A stretch of 21,736 nt of DNA, from the NCBI GenBank assembly GCA_002782905.1, contig PFJA01000046.1:1-21736 (forward strand). Reading direction: 5' to 3'. Shown here piece by piece: positions 7,349 to 15,068 of the stretch; position 1 is the first letter of the stretch; each line of letters begins with the position of its first letter. The stretch comes from Lysobacterales bacterium CG_4_10_14_3_um_filter_64_11. GTDB lineage: Bacteria; Pseudomonadota; Gammaproteobacteria; Xanthomonadales; Xanthomonadaceae. The position numbers were made by a program, and so were the translations under genes. Under the pieces are notes generated by a model that saw only the letters and a list, made by a program, of their open reading frames with translations, was not told the DNA's origin and made no database searches.

Positions 7349-9595
7349 ATGTCCGTATCACGCGCACCGGTAATTCGCACACTCAGCCTGGCCGTGATGA
7401 CGGCGCTCGCGACCGTAGCGCTGCTGCCTGCCGTCGCCGTCGCCGAACCGGCGGATCGGGCCAGCTTTGCGACCCGACTCGATCGCTTGCGCGTCGTCGG
7501 CAACAGCGCAAGCGCTCAGGAAACCGCCGGCTCAGCGCAGTTTCTCGATGATGCAACCCTTGCACAGTTCAACTACAGCGACGTGCAGCGCGTGCTGCGC
7601 CAAGTACCGGGCGTTTACGCCATTGATGAAGAAGGCCTCGGCCTGCGCCCGAACATCGGCATCCGCGGCTCCGGCACCGACCGCAGCAGTCGGATCACGC
7701 TGATGGAGGATGGCGTGCTGATCTCGCCGGCACCGTACGCAGCGCCGGCGGCGTATTACTTCCCGACCATGGCACGCATGAGCGCGCTGGAAGTGCGCAA
7801 AGGTTCCTCCGCGATCAAGACCGGCCCGCGCACCACTGGCGGCGCGCTGAACCTGGTATCGACGCCGATTCCGGACGCGTTCGGCGGCCTGGTCGACTTC
7901 GCCTACGGCAGCGACCAGACCACGCTTGGCCATGCCTGGGTCGGCGGGCGCGGCGAGCGCACCGGCTTCCTGCTGGAAACCGTGCAGCAGAACACTGACG
8001 GCTTCAAGCGCCTGGACAGCGCCGGCCCGGCCGGCGACGACACCGGCTACAACCTGGAGGACTATGTCGGCAAGTTGCTGCTCACCAGCGCCGCCGATGC
8101 CAAGCGCTACCAGGAACTGGAGTTCAAGATCGCGCACACCGAGCAAGATGCCAACGAGACCTACCTCGGCCTCAGCGACGCCGATTTCCGCGCCAACCCC
8201 AATCGCCGCTATGCTGGTTCGCAACTGGACAACATCACCACCAACCACGACCAGCACGAACTGCGCCACCGCATTGAACTGAGCCCGTCGCTCGATCTCA
8301 CCACCGTGGCCTACCGCACCGAGTTCGAGCGCAACTGGTTCAAGCTCAACGACGTGGGCGGCATCGGCATCGCGCGGATCCTGGATAACCCCGACGACTT
8401 CGCCCAACAACTGGCCTGGATTCGTGGCACCAGCAGCCCAGACAACGCCTTCAACGTGCGCAACAACCGGCGCAGCTATGTGGCCAATGGCTTGCAAAGC
8501 GTACTCGGCTGGCAACTCGATACCGGCAAAGTGGCCCACCAGATCGAGCTCAGCGCGCGCTATCACGAGGACGAGGAGGATCGCTTCCAGGATGACGACC
8601 GCTTCCGCATGGACAATGGCCGCTTGGTGTTGACCCGCAATGGCGCGCCCGGCACCCAGGACAACCGCATCGGCGAGGCCGAGGCCGTTGCCTTCTACGT
8701 TCAGGACGAGATGCGCCACGGCCAGTGGATCGTCACCCCCGGCCTGCGTTACGAAACCGTCGACCTCACCCGCACCGATTTCGTGCGCGCCAGCAACGGC
8801 CGCGAACTGGCGCCGACGCGGATACGGGAAAACCGCGTCTCCAACCTCAGCCCCGGTATCGGAGTGACCTGGCTCGGCAGCGATGCCTACACGGTGTTCG
8901 CCAGTGTCCACCGCGGCTTCAGCCCACCGGCGCCAGGCTCCACGGCCGAGGAGGAAAAGAGCACCAATACCGAACTCGGCATGCGTTGGCACCAAGGCGC
9001 GGTCAACGCCGAACTGACCGGGTTCTGGAACGACTACTCCAATCTGGTCGGCACCTGCACCGAGTCCTCGGGCGGCGGTTGCACCATCGGCGACCAGTTC
9101 GACGCCGGCAAGACCCGCATCCGCGGCGTCGAAGCCAGCCTCGGCTACGATCTCGGCCGCGCCAATGGCTGGGCGCTGGGCGTGCCGCTGTCGTTCAACT
9201 ACACCTACACCGACGCCGAGTTCCGCAGCAGCTTCATCAGCGCATTCGAAGAGTTTGGCGAGGTACTCGATGGCGACAAGCTGGCCTATCTGCCCGAGCA
9301 GATGTTCCATGCCGAAATCGGGCTGGCGGGCGAACGCTGGAATACGCGCCTTGCCACCACGTACGCGGATCGCATGCGTACCGTCGCCGGTCGCGGCACG
9401 CCGCTGCCCAGCGAAGCCACCGAATCTGCCTGGGTTTTCGATCTGTCCGCCAGCTATACACTCACCGCCGGCACCGACATCTTCGCCCGTGTGGAAAACC
9501 TGTTTGACGAGCACTACATCGCCTCGCGGCGCCCGGCCGGCGCCCGCCCCGGCCGGCCACGCGCCACCTTCATCGGCATCCGCACCCGCTTCTGA
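7349..9595 (+). CDS. TonB-dependent receptor, FecA-like (ferric siderophore/citrate type)
   Basis: This 748-residue outer-membrane receptor takes up a ligand, probably an iron chelate, using TonB energy. The signal peptide ends near residue 32 (AVAVA-EP) and a TonB-box-like DRLRVVG lies at 45-51. The plug domain (about 55-175) has the FecA-type block RPNIGIRGSGTDRSSRITLM, GVLISPAPYAAPAAYYFPT, and KTGPRTTGGALNLVSTPIP. The barrel ends in the canonical C-terminal aromatic (GIRTRF). No N-terminal signalling (STN) domain is present, so it should not transduce to a FecR-type anti-sigma factor. A Cys pair (CTESSGGGC) probably forms a loop disulfide. The ATG at 7349 has AGGGGA upstream. A Fur-like box precedes it. 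Iron specificity rests on plug similarity and the box; the exact ligand is unknown. Confidence 0.9.
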   Translation: MSVSRAPVIRTLSLAVMTALATVALLPAVAVAEPADRASFATRLDRLRVVGNSASAQETAGSAQFLDDATLAQFNYSDVQRVLRQVPGVYAIDEEGLGLRPNIGIRGSGTDRSSRITLMEDGVLISPAPYAAPAAYYFPTMARMSALEVRKGSSAIKTGPRTTGGALNLVSTPIPDAFGGLVDFAYGSDQTTLGHAWVGGRGERTGFLLETVQQNTDGFKRLDSAGPAGDDTGYNLEDYVGKLLLTSAADAKRYQELEFKIAHTEQDANETYLGLSDADFRANPNRRYAGSQLDNITTNHDQHELRHRIELSPSLDLTTVAYRTEFERNWFKLNDVGGIGIARILDNPDDFAQQLAWIRGTSSPDNAFNVRNNRRSYVANGLQSVLGWQLDTGKVAHQIELSARYHEDEEDRFQDDDRFRMDNGRLVLTRNGAPGTQDNRIGEAEAVAFYVQDEMRHGQWIVTPGLRYETVDLTRTDFVRASNGRELAPTRIRENRVSNLSPGIGVTWLGSDAYTVFASVHRGFSPPAPGSTAEEEKSTNTELGMRWHQGAVNAELTGFWNDYSNLVGTCTESSGGGCTIGDQFDAGKTRIRGVEASLGYDLGRANGWALGVPLSFNYTYTDAEFRSSFISAFEEFGEVLDGDKLAYLPEQMFHAEIGLAGERWNTRLATTYADRMRTVAGRGTPLPSEATESAWVFDLSASYTLTAGTDIFARVENLFDEHYIASRRPAGARPGRPRATFIGIRTRF

Positions 9596-9611
9596 TTGCC
9601 GCGCCGCCTCC

Positions 9612-9640
9612 GCGCCTGCGACCATAACGGTCGCAGGCGC
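9612..9640 (+). terminator. Strong hairpin after the receptor gene, possible terminator or attenuator
   Basis: A perfect 12-bp stem, GCGCCTGCGACC (9612-9623) with GGTCGCAGGCGC (9629-9640), closes on an ATAAC loop 16 bp past the receptor stop. No T-tract follows, so it may only reduce readthrough into the sigma factor gene or stabilise the receptor mRNA 3' end. Confidence 0.45.
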
Positions 9641-9652
9641 ATCCTATGGCCT

Positions 9653-10243
9653 GTGAGCGCGCCATCCACCTTCGCCATCGACCTGCCTGCGACGCTGATC
9701 GCGCGAGCGCGCGCCGGCGATACCAATGCCTTCGAACAGATTTATCGACACTTCGAGCGTCCGCTGTACACCATTGCGCTGCGTCTGCTCAGTGATCGCG
9801 AAGAAGCGCAGGATGTATTGCACGACACCATGCTGCGCCTGTTCGAGCGGATCGGCAGTTTTCGTGGTGAATCGCCGTTCTGGGCGTGGCTGCGCCGGAT
9901 CGCGGTCAACGAGTCGCTGATGCGCCTGCGTCGGCGCGGCACGGTGAGTTACAGCGATGAGCCGCCGGAGCCCGAACTCGGATCCGATGAGCAACTGCTG
10001 CCGCCGACCGCCACCGATCATGCGCTTCTGCTACGCGCGCTGGATCAACTGCCAGCCACCACACGCAGCGTGCTCTGGCTGTATCACGTCGAGGGTTACA
10101 CCCACGACGAAATTGCCCGGGCGATGCAGCGCAGCCTTAGCTTTTCCAAATCGCAACTCGCGCGCGGCACCCGCCGCCTGCGCGCCCTGCTGCAGGAACC
10201 CGCGCACGCCGCGTGCGCGGAAGAGGAACGACGCCATGCTTGA
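9653..10243 (+). CDS. ECF-type RNA polymerase sigma factor
   Basis: This 196-residue sigma-70 family protein has only regions 2 and 4. Region 2 is at about 27-95 (AFEQIYRHFERPLYTIALRL, DVLHDTMLRLFERIGSFRGE, PFWAWLRRIAVNESLMRLRR). Region 4 is at about 124-180 (LLRALDQLPATTRSVLWLYH, VEGYTHDEIARAM, SKSQLARGTRRLRALL). It would direct transcription of a stress or envelope regulon. The GTG at 9653 is chosen because earlier in-frame codons fall inside the 12-bp hairpin; the ribosome site is weak. The gene overlaps the downstream probable anti-sigma gene by 8 bp, the usual arrangement for an ECF pair. It is not the FecI type: the next gene has no FecR domain and the preceding receptor has no signalling domain. 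Confidence 0.9.
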   Translation: MSAPSTFAIDLPATLIARARAGDTNAFEQIYRHFERPLYTIALRLLSDREEAQDVLHDTMLRLFERIGSFRGESPFWAWLRRIAVNESLMRLRRRGTVSYSDEPPEPELGSDEQLLPPTATDHALLLRALDQLPATTRSVLWLYHVEGYTHDEIARAMQRSLSFSKSQLARGTRRLRALLQEPAHAACAEEERRHA

Positions 10244-10787
10244 CGATTTGTACCGCAACCATCCCGCTCACCGCAGCGACATCCCGGTCGCTGCTGCTCT
10301 GCGCGCACTGCCGCTGCAAGCGCCAGCGCGCCCCGCGTGGCCAGCGCTCGCGGCGGCGCTTGCCAAGCGCGAACGCCAGCGGCGGCGACACTGGCCATGG
10401 GCGCTGGCTGCATCGCTGGCACTGGCTGTGGTGCTTGCCGGCTTGCTGCGCACCGCGCCCGAACAAGCCAACGCAGACACGGCATCCGCAGCGGACCCGT
10501 TGCCCCAGTTGCTCGCGCAATCGGCGCAACTGGAAGCACTGATCTCAGCCAGCAGCGACATCAGCACCAGCGCGCCGTTGATGTCGCTCAGCACCGATCT
10601 TGAAGACCAATTGGCCGTTATCGACAGTCAGCTTGGCAACGTTGCACTGAATCCTGACGCGCGGCGTCCGCTATGGCAGCAACGCGTGCAGGTGTTGCGC
10701 GAACTCGCCGGCCTGCAGGCTACCGAACAATGGCTGGCCACACGCGGCGAGCAGAGCAGCGCCGACGCCCTTGTCTACGCCTACTAA
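10236..10787 (+). CDS. Probable single-span membrane anti-sigma factor
   Basis: This 183-residue protein has a short N-terminal cytoplasmic part (1-52) ending in a strongly basic run (KRERQRRRH). One membrane helix (about 53-71, WPWALAASLALAVVLAGLL) and a periplasmic domain of about 110 residues follow. No named domain is recognised, and no HxxxCxxC zinc motif is present. The call rests on topology and on the 8-bp overlap with the ECF sigma gene, an arrangement typical of sigma/anti-sigma pairs. The periplasmic part is rich in L, S and Q and may be partly helical. It is followed one base after the stop by a nested inverted-repeat element that separates it from the PDZ gene. Confidence 0.6.
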   Translation: MLDDLYRNHPAHRSDIPVAAALRALPLQAPARPAWPALAAALAKRERQRRRHWPWALAASLALAVVLAGLLRTAPEQANADTASAADPLPQLLAQSAQLEALISASSDISTSAPLMSLSTDLEDQLAVIDSQLGNVALNPDARRPLWQQRVQVLRELAGLQATEQWLATRGEQSSADALVYAY

Positions 10788-10918
10788 GGATGCTCTGAAC
10801 AAGCTGTCATTGTGAGTAGCGAAGCGACGTGACAATCCAGAAACTTCCTTAAAGACAAAACGGTGGATTGCTTCGCTGCGCTCGCAATGACGAAGAACGG
10901 GGCTTGTTCGGAGCTTCC
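10788..10918. repeat. 131-bp nested inverted-repeat element
   Basis: The outer arms are GGATGCTCTGAACAAGC (10788-10804) and its near-complement GCTTGTTCGGAGCTTCC (10902-10918). The inner arms are TGTCATTGTGAGTAGCG (from 10805, extending to ATCCA at 10839) and TGGATTGC...CTCGCAATGACG (10864-10892). The inner core resembles a widespread bacterial palindromic repeat of the form GTCATTGCGAG-AGCGAAGCGACG-GGCAATCC; that is recognition from memory, not a search. It occupies almost the whole gap after the anti-sigma gene. Confidence 0.8.
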
Positions 10919-10954
10919 CCAAGCATCAATGACCGATCGCAGGAGAAAAACATC

Positions 10955-12286
10955 ATGAAAATTATACTGTTGGCCATCATCCTTGCCGCCGCACTTTTTC
11001 AACATCCCGCGTCAGCGCAGGATAGATCCGCGCCGGCGGCGTCCGAGGACACCCAGGCCGCACTGGCCGAGGCGCAGGCGCACCTGCGCGACGCTGCCCG
11101 CCGCGTGGCCGAACTGTCGCGGCAACAAATCGGTGCGGACCCCGAGCGGCTGCACGAGCACATGGTGATGCAATTGCGCAGCCTTGATATGTCGCGCCCC
11201 ATCATCGGCATCGTCATGGCGGAAAACGCGGATGGTGGCGGCGTGATGATCGCCGCGGTCACCCCCGACGGCCCGGCCGCCAAAGCCGGCCTGCATTCCG
11301 GCGATCGGCTACTGGCGGTGAATGGTCACAAGATCGTCGGCGCGTCGACGCGTGAGCGCATGGCGCAGACGCGCAAGCTGATTGGCGAACTGAAGGACGG
11401 CGATCACGTCGCACTGACCTATCAACGTGACGGCAAGGAGCATCAGCTAACGCTCACGGCGGAATCGATGCCGGGCGTGATGATGTGGCGTCACGATGGC
11501 AATGCCATGGTGCCGCACCCGGGCCATGAAGGCGCTGGGCGGTTCCACGGCATCATCGACCCCGGTGTCGAGATGGAAATCGCACGCATCGCGCCGCTCG
11601 CTGGGTGCGCCGAAAAACCGGAAAACTGCCGCTTCAACCGGCTGCGTCAGGCGTTCCGCTGGAGCGGGTTGAGCCTGGCCGAAATCAATCCCGGCCTCGG
11701 CCACTACTTCGGTACCCAGACCGGCGTGCTGGTGCTGCGCGATGGCAAGGATGGCCTCGACCAGCTCAAGGCAGGCGATGTGATCACCGCCGTCGATGAC
11801 AGCGCAGTGAAAAGCCCGCGCGAGGTAATGCGTGCGCTGCGCGACAAAGCCCCGGACAGCACGATCGCGTTTACCGTATTGCGCGACAAACGCCAGCAAC
11901 AACTCGACGTTGCCACGCCGGGCCTGCGCGAGGTTGAGTGGTTTGCGCCACCGGCACCGCCAGCGCCACCGGCACCACCCAAGCCACCGGCAGCGCCACC
12001 AGCGCCACCGGCACCACCCAAGCCACCGGCAGCGCCGCCGCCGACCGCTTCGCAACAGCGCTCGCTTCGCGCTGGGTCGTTCACAGGCATTTCATGGGGC
12101 GGCTCGCCGCGTGTGCGAGCGCGCCTGCGCGCAAAGCTTTTCGCGGGATCAATTCGATGGCAGACCGCCTCCCACAAAAAAGCGCGGCTCTGCCTTTGCA
12201 GGAGCCCACCCGGTGGGCGTGGCAGTAACGATCATCGACACGTTGCTGCGGACAACGCCGTGAATCGCACTACACTGGCGACATGA
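10955..12286 (+). CDS. Exported tandem-PDZ protein without protease domain, aberrant C-terminus
   Basis: This 443-residue protein has a signal peptide (MKIILLAIILAAALFQHPASA-QD) and an alpha-helical segment (30-75). The first PDZ domain is at about 82-168 (IIGIVMAENADGGGVMIAAV, DGPAAKAGLHSGDRLLAVNG). The second is at about 238-322 (GLGHYFGTQTGVLVLRDGKD, LKAGDVITAVDDSAVKSPRE). A proline-rich tail with two 13-residue APPAPPKPPAAPP repeats follows. No trypsin-like catalytic domain is present, so it is a periplasmic binding or sensor protein rather than a DegP/DegS-type protease. Residues from about 368 onward are basic and cysteine-containing, encoded by repeat-like DNA, and look like readthrough of the ancestral end. 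The ATG at 10955 has AGGAG nine bases upstream. Its stop overlaps the lacI start (ATGA). Proximity to the ECF pair suggests a role in that envelope response; this is inference. Confidence 0.75.
   Translation: MKIILLAIILAAALFQHPASAQDRSAPAASEDTQAALAEAQAHLRDAARRVAELSRQQIGADPERLHEHMVMQLRSLDMSRPIIGIVMAENADGGGVMIAAVTPDGPAAKAGLHSGDRLLAVNGHKIVGASTRERMAQTRKLIGELKDGDHVALTYQRDGKEHQLTLTAESMPGVMMWRHDGNAMVPHPGHEGAGRFHGIIDPGVEMEIARIAPLAGCAEKPENCRFNRLRQAFRWSGLSLAEINPGLGHYFGTQTGVLVLRDGKDGLDQLKAGDVITAVDDSAVKSPREVMRALRDKAPDSTIAFTVLRDKRQQQLDVATPGLREVEWFAPPAPPAPPAPPKPPAAPPAPPAPPKPPAAPPPTASQQRSLRAGSFTGISWGGSPRVRARLRAKLFAGSIRWQTASHKKARLCLCRSPPGGRGSNDHRHVAADNAVNRTTLAT
11962..12039 (+). repeat. 39-bp direct repeat, two copies, in the PDZ gene tail
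   Basis: Copies 11962-12000 and 12001-12039 differ at one position and encode APPAPPKPPAAPP twice. A partial copy lies just upstream. A flexible proline-rich linker or surface tail is likely. Confidence 0.85.
12040..12240. repeat. Probable dispersed repeat fused to the 3' end of the PDZ gene
   Basis: The segment contains CCTCCCACAAAAAAGCG (minus strand TTTTTTGTGGGAGGCGG), a GGCGGTCTGCC block, and a small GCCCACC/GGTGGGC hairpin (12204-12218). These resemble the GTGGGAGG-type intergenic repeats of pseudomonads and xanthomonads. Its composition and predicted protein are unlike the rest of the gene. Confidence 0.45.
12249..12276 (+). promoter_or_regulatory. Possible lacI-family gene promoter, leaderless
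   Basis: TACACT (12271-12276) matches four of six bases of the -10 consensus, with CGGACA (12249-12254) as a partial -35 at 16-bp spacing. The -10 ends six bases before the ATG, so transcription would start at or near the A of the start codon. No ribosome site is visible. Confidence 0.35.
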
Positions 12287-13314
12287 GTCCACGCAAATCG
12301 GTCAAAGTGCCCAGCGGGCCGCTGCAGATGAGCGACATCGCACGCATGGCGGGCGTGTCGGAATCCACCGTGTCGCGCGCGCTGGCCAACAACCCGGCGG
12401 TCGCCACCCGCACCCGCGCACTGGTGCAGAAAATCGCCGCCGATGCCGGCTACCGCATCAATCCGGCGGCGCGCAGCCTGCGGTCCAAACGTACCGGCAT
12501 CGTCTCGGTCGCAGTGCCATTGGCGCATCAGCGCGCGCAGCATTTGTATGACCCGTTCATGATGACCATGCTGGCGCTGCTGGCTGACGAACTCACCAGC
12601 CGCGGTTACAGCATGTTGCTGAGCAAGATCGCCAAACATCAGGAAGGCTGGATCGAGGATCTGCGCAATGGCGGGCAAGCCGACGGCGTGATTCTGATCG
12701 GGCAAAGCTTCGAGCACGAGGCGATCAACCGCGCCGCCAAAGGCGGCCTGGCAATCGTCGCCTGGGGTGAGCAGCTTGCCGATCAGGCTTACCCGAGTGT
12801 CGGCAGTGACAATCGCCTCGGCGGGTTGTTGGCTACCCGTCATCTACTCGAACACGGTCGCCGCCAGATTGCGTTTCTCGGCGACGAGCGCTTGCCGGAA
12901 ATCACACCGCGTTTTGCAGGCTATCGCAGCGCACTGGCCGAACAGGGCCTGACCCCCGATCGAGCACTGCTGGTGCGCACCGAGTTCGAGCTCGACGACG
13001 CTTATCGCGCAGTCAAGGCGATGCTCGCCAAGGGCGCCCGCCCGGATGGGATCTTCGCGGTATCCGACGTAATTGCGGTCGGCGCGATCCGGGCACTGGC
13101 CGATGCCAGCCTGCGTGTGCCGCAGGACGTGTCGGTGATCGGCTTTGACGACATCGCGCTGGCTGCCTACAGCCATCCATCACTGACCACGATACGGCAG
13201 GACCTCGCCCTGGGCGCACGCCTGCTGGTCGACAAGTTGATCGCCCGCAGCAACAACCAGCCGGTGAACACCACGGTGATCGCACCGCAATTGATCGTGC
13301 GCGAATCGGCTTGA
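12283..13314 (+). CDS. LacI-family transcriptional regulator of the sugar locus
   Basis: This 343-residue repressor has an N-terminal helix-turn-helix (about 15-36: MSDIARMAGVSESTVSRALA). A hinge region follows (58-70: RINPAARSLRSKR), then a periplasmic-binding-protein-like effector domain (72-343: GVILIGQSF, ISVGSDN-type SVGSDNRLGG, GIFAVSDVIAVGAIRAL, VSVIGFDDIALAAY, LTTIRQDL). Proteins of this family bind a sugar and release palindromic operators. The two TGCAATCGATTGCA palindromes in the nearby divergent promoter region are its probable targets. It converges with the symporter gene with no spacer: its TGA and the symporter's stop form TGATCA. It overlaps the preceding PDZ reading frame by four bases. 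Confidence 0.93.
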   Translation: MSPRKSVKVPSGPLQMSDIARMAGVSESTVSRALANNPAVATRTRALVQKIAADAGYRINPAARSLRSKRTGIVSVAVPLAHQRAQHLYDPFMMTMLALLADELTSRGYSMLLSKIAKHQEGWIEDLRNGGQADGVILIGQSFEHEAINRAAKGGLAIVAWGEQLADQAYPSVGSDNRLGGLLATRHLLEHGRRQIAFLGDERLPEITPRFAGYRSALAEQGLTPDRALLVRTEFELDDAYRAVKAMLAKGARPDGIFAVSDVIAVGAIRALADASLRVPQDVSVIGFDDIALAAYSHPSLTTIRQDLALGARLLVDKLIARSNNQPVNTTVIAPQLIVRESA

Positions 13315-14904
13315 TCAACGAAACCAGAACACCAGCGCCGCCGTTGCCGCCACCAGCATCACCGCCAGCACCCGATAGTTCTGCCACAACGGTACCGCTT
13401 GCAGCGCCAGCGACTCGGCGCGGAAGAACGCCGGCGTCCAGCGCATCGAGTCATCCGAGCGCGGATCGGGATCACTGAACAGGCTGACCAGTACCAGCGT
13501 CGCCGAGCAGGCGAGAAACAAGATCGGGGTAATGTACAAAAAGTGCAGCGACCACGGTGCGCTGGCCATCACGTTGAAGTAAAACAGGCCGAAGCCACCG
13601 AGCACACCGACCACGATGCAGGCCAGCGCACCGGTGGCATTGGCACCGCGCCAGAACAGACCGACCAGAAACAGCGCACAGATCGGCCCCACCGCATAGG
13701 CCAGCACCGCTTGCAGATACTGCCAGAGCGAGGCGAAGCGCTCGATCTGCGGCGCCCAGTACACCGCCAACACCATGAACACCAGCGTCGCGATACGGCC
13801 GGTACGGACCAGTGACGCGCCGTCGGCATTGGGGCGCAACGGCCGGATAAAATCCATGGTCAGCAGCGTGGCCGCCGAGTTGAAGGTGCTGGCAATCGAC
13901 GACATGATCGCCGCGAAAAAGCCCGCCATCACCAGCCCGATCAGCCCATGCGGCAACAGGTCGAACACCAGGGTCGGATAGACCAGATCGGCGCGTGCCA
14001 GCTCGGGGTACAGCAAAATGGCGCAAGTACCCGGCAACACCATCAGGAACAACACCGGCAACTTCAGAAACCCGGCAAACAGCGCGCCCCAGCGACCATG
14101 GTTTTCATCACGGGCCGACAGTATCCGCTGCACCATGAACTGGTTGGTGCACCAGAAGTAGAACCCGATCAGCGATGCCCCGATCAAAGTGCCAAGCCAG
14201 GGCACGCCGGGATCGTCGTTCGGGCGCACCAGCGACAGCTTGGCCGGATCGATCGAACTCATCACATGGTTCCAGCCGCCGGCCTTGTCGAACGCAAACC
14301 AGGCAATGAAGAACGAAGCGCCGAGCAGGATCACCGCTTGCACGGTTTCGGTGTAGATCACCGCGCGCAGGCCGCCGACCACGGTGTAGACACCGGCCGA
14401 AGCGGCCAGGATCGCCACGATCTGCCACAGCGGCAGGCCGGGCATCACCAGCTTGAGCATCAGCGCGCCGCCAAACAGGGTGCCGGCGGTATCGACCACG
14501 ATGTTGAGGAAGATGGTCAGCCCGGAAAAATACAATCGTGCGCGGCGATCATAGCGGCGCTCCAGATATTCGGGCAGGGTGTACACCTTCGAGCGCAGCA
14601 GGAACGGCAGGAAGAACACGCAGAAAAATGCGAGCACCAGCGCCGCCATCCACTCGTAGTTGTACACCGAGATGCCGATGGCATACGCGGCGCCGGCAAG
14701 GCCAATCAGGGTGGTCGAGGAAATGTTGGAAGCCAGCAACGCCAGCCCGATCGTCGGCCAGCGCATCGAGCGGCTGGCGAGGAAATAATCCTCAGCGCTC
14801 GCACTGCGGCGCGAGGTGATCAAACCCAAGGCAACGATGCCGATGGCGTAGATCGCGATGATCGCCAGATCCATGCCACTCAAGCTGGTATCGATGTTCG
14901 GCAT
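13315..14904 (-). CDS. Sodium:solute symporter (SSS family), probable sugar transporter
   Basis: This 529-residue inner-membrane protein has about 14 hydrophobic helices. The N-terminal part carries the SGLT-like block MRWPTIGLALLASNISSTTL followed by IGLAGAAYAIG, then YTLPEYLERRYDRRAR, VYTVVGGLRAVIYTETVQA and FFAAIMSSIASTFNSAATLL, all typical of sodium/glucose-type symporters. It probably carries the sugar across the inner membrane with sodium. The ATG at 14904 is preceded by GGGGAAGG; a longer start is possible but adds 13 unconserved residues. It is divergent from the receptor-glycosidase-kinase operon and shares the operator-bearing region. In the comparable Xanthomonas sux locus this position is filled by an MFS carrier. 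Substrate (sucrose) is inferred from the neighbours. Confidence 0.9.
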   Translation of the reverse strand: MPNIDTSLSGMDLAIIAIYAIGIVALGLITSRRSASAEDYFLASRSMRWPTIGLALLASNISSTTLIGLAGAAYAIGISVYNYEWMAALVLAFFCVFFLPFLLRSKVYTLPEYLERRYDRRARLYFSGLTIFLNIVVDTAGTLFGGALMLKLVMPGLPLWQIVAILAASAGVYTVVGGLRAVIYTETVQAVILLGASFFIAWFAFDKAGGWNHVMSSIDPAKLSLVRPNDDPGVPWLGTLIGASLIGFYFWCTNQFMVQRILSARDENHGRWGALFAGFLKLPVLFLMVLPGTCAILLYPELARADLVYPTLVFDLLPHGLIGLVMAGFFAAIMSSIASTFNSAATLLTMDFIRPLRPNADGASLVRTGRIATLVFMVLAVYWAPQIERFASLWQYLQAVLAYAVGPICALFLVGLFWRGANATGALACIVVGVLGGFGLFYFNVMASAPWSLHFLYITPILFLACSATLVLVSLFSDPDPRSDDSMRWTPAFFRAESLALQAVPLWQNYRVLAVMLVAATAALVFWFR

Positions 14905-14944
14905 TGCCTTCCCCACAGTGCTCCGGTGCGCGGATGATGACATA

Positions 14945-14960
14945 CTGCAATCGATTGCAG
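14945..14960. promoter_or_regulatory. LacI-type operator O1
   Basis: A perfect 16-bp palindrome, CTGCAATCGATTGCAG, lies 41 bp upstream of the symporter start. It shares the 14-bp core TGCAATCGATTGCA with the second site and has the central CG of LacI/GalR-family operators. Confidence 0.85.
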
Positions 14961-15068
14961 TTGCTGCACTGCAACGAAGTCACTGAAACCAATCCGGCCA
15001 CCCACTTCCCTTTATCTGGGTTTATTCTACTTTGCCTGACGCTGAAAGCACGAATTTCAACTCTTTGC

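Noticed and set aside
7532..9625. Long minus-strand open frame (about 700 codons) over the FecA-like receptor
   Set aside because: It is antisense to a gene with clear family motifs, its product is rich in Gly/Ala/Val/Glu with no recognisable domain, and it is explained by high-GC codon use.
9596..9652. Earlier start of the ECF sigma factor
   Set aside because: It would begin at a TTG directly after the receptor stop and pass through the 12-bp hairpin; the added residues are unlike sigma factor N-termini.
13948..14937. Plus-strand open frame over the symporter gene
   Set aside because: Hydrophilic, His/Gln-rich random-looking translation opposite a clear 14-helix symporter.
14960..14975. 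Third operator, GTTGCTGCACTGCAAC, next to O1
   Set aside because: Only 5-bp arms match and the central CG is missing; it shares no core with the two perfect palindromes.
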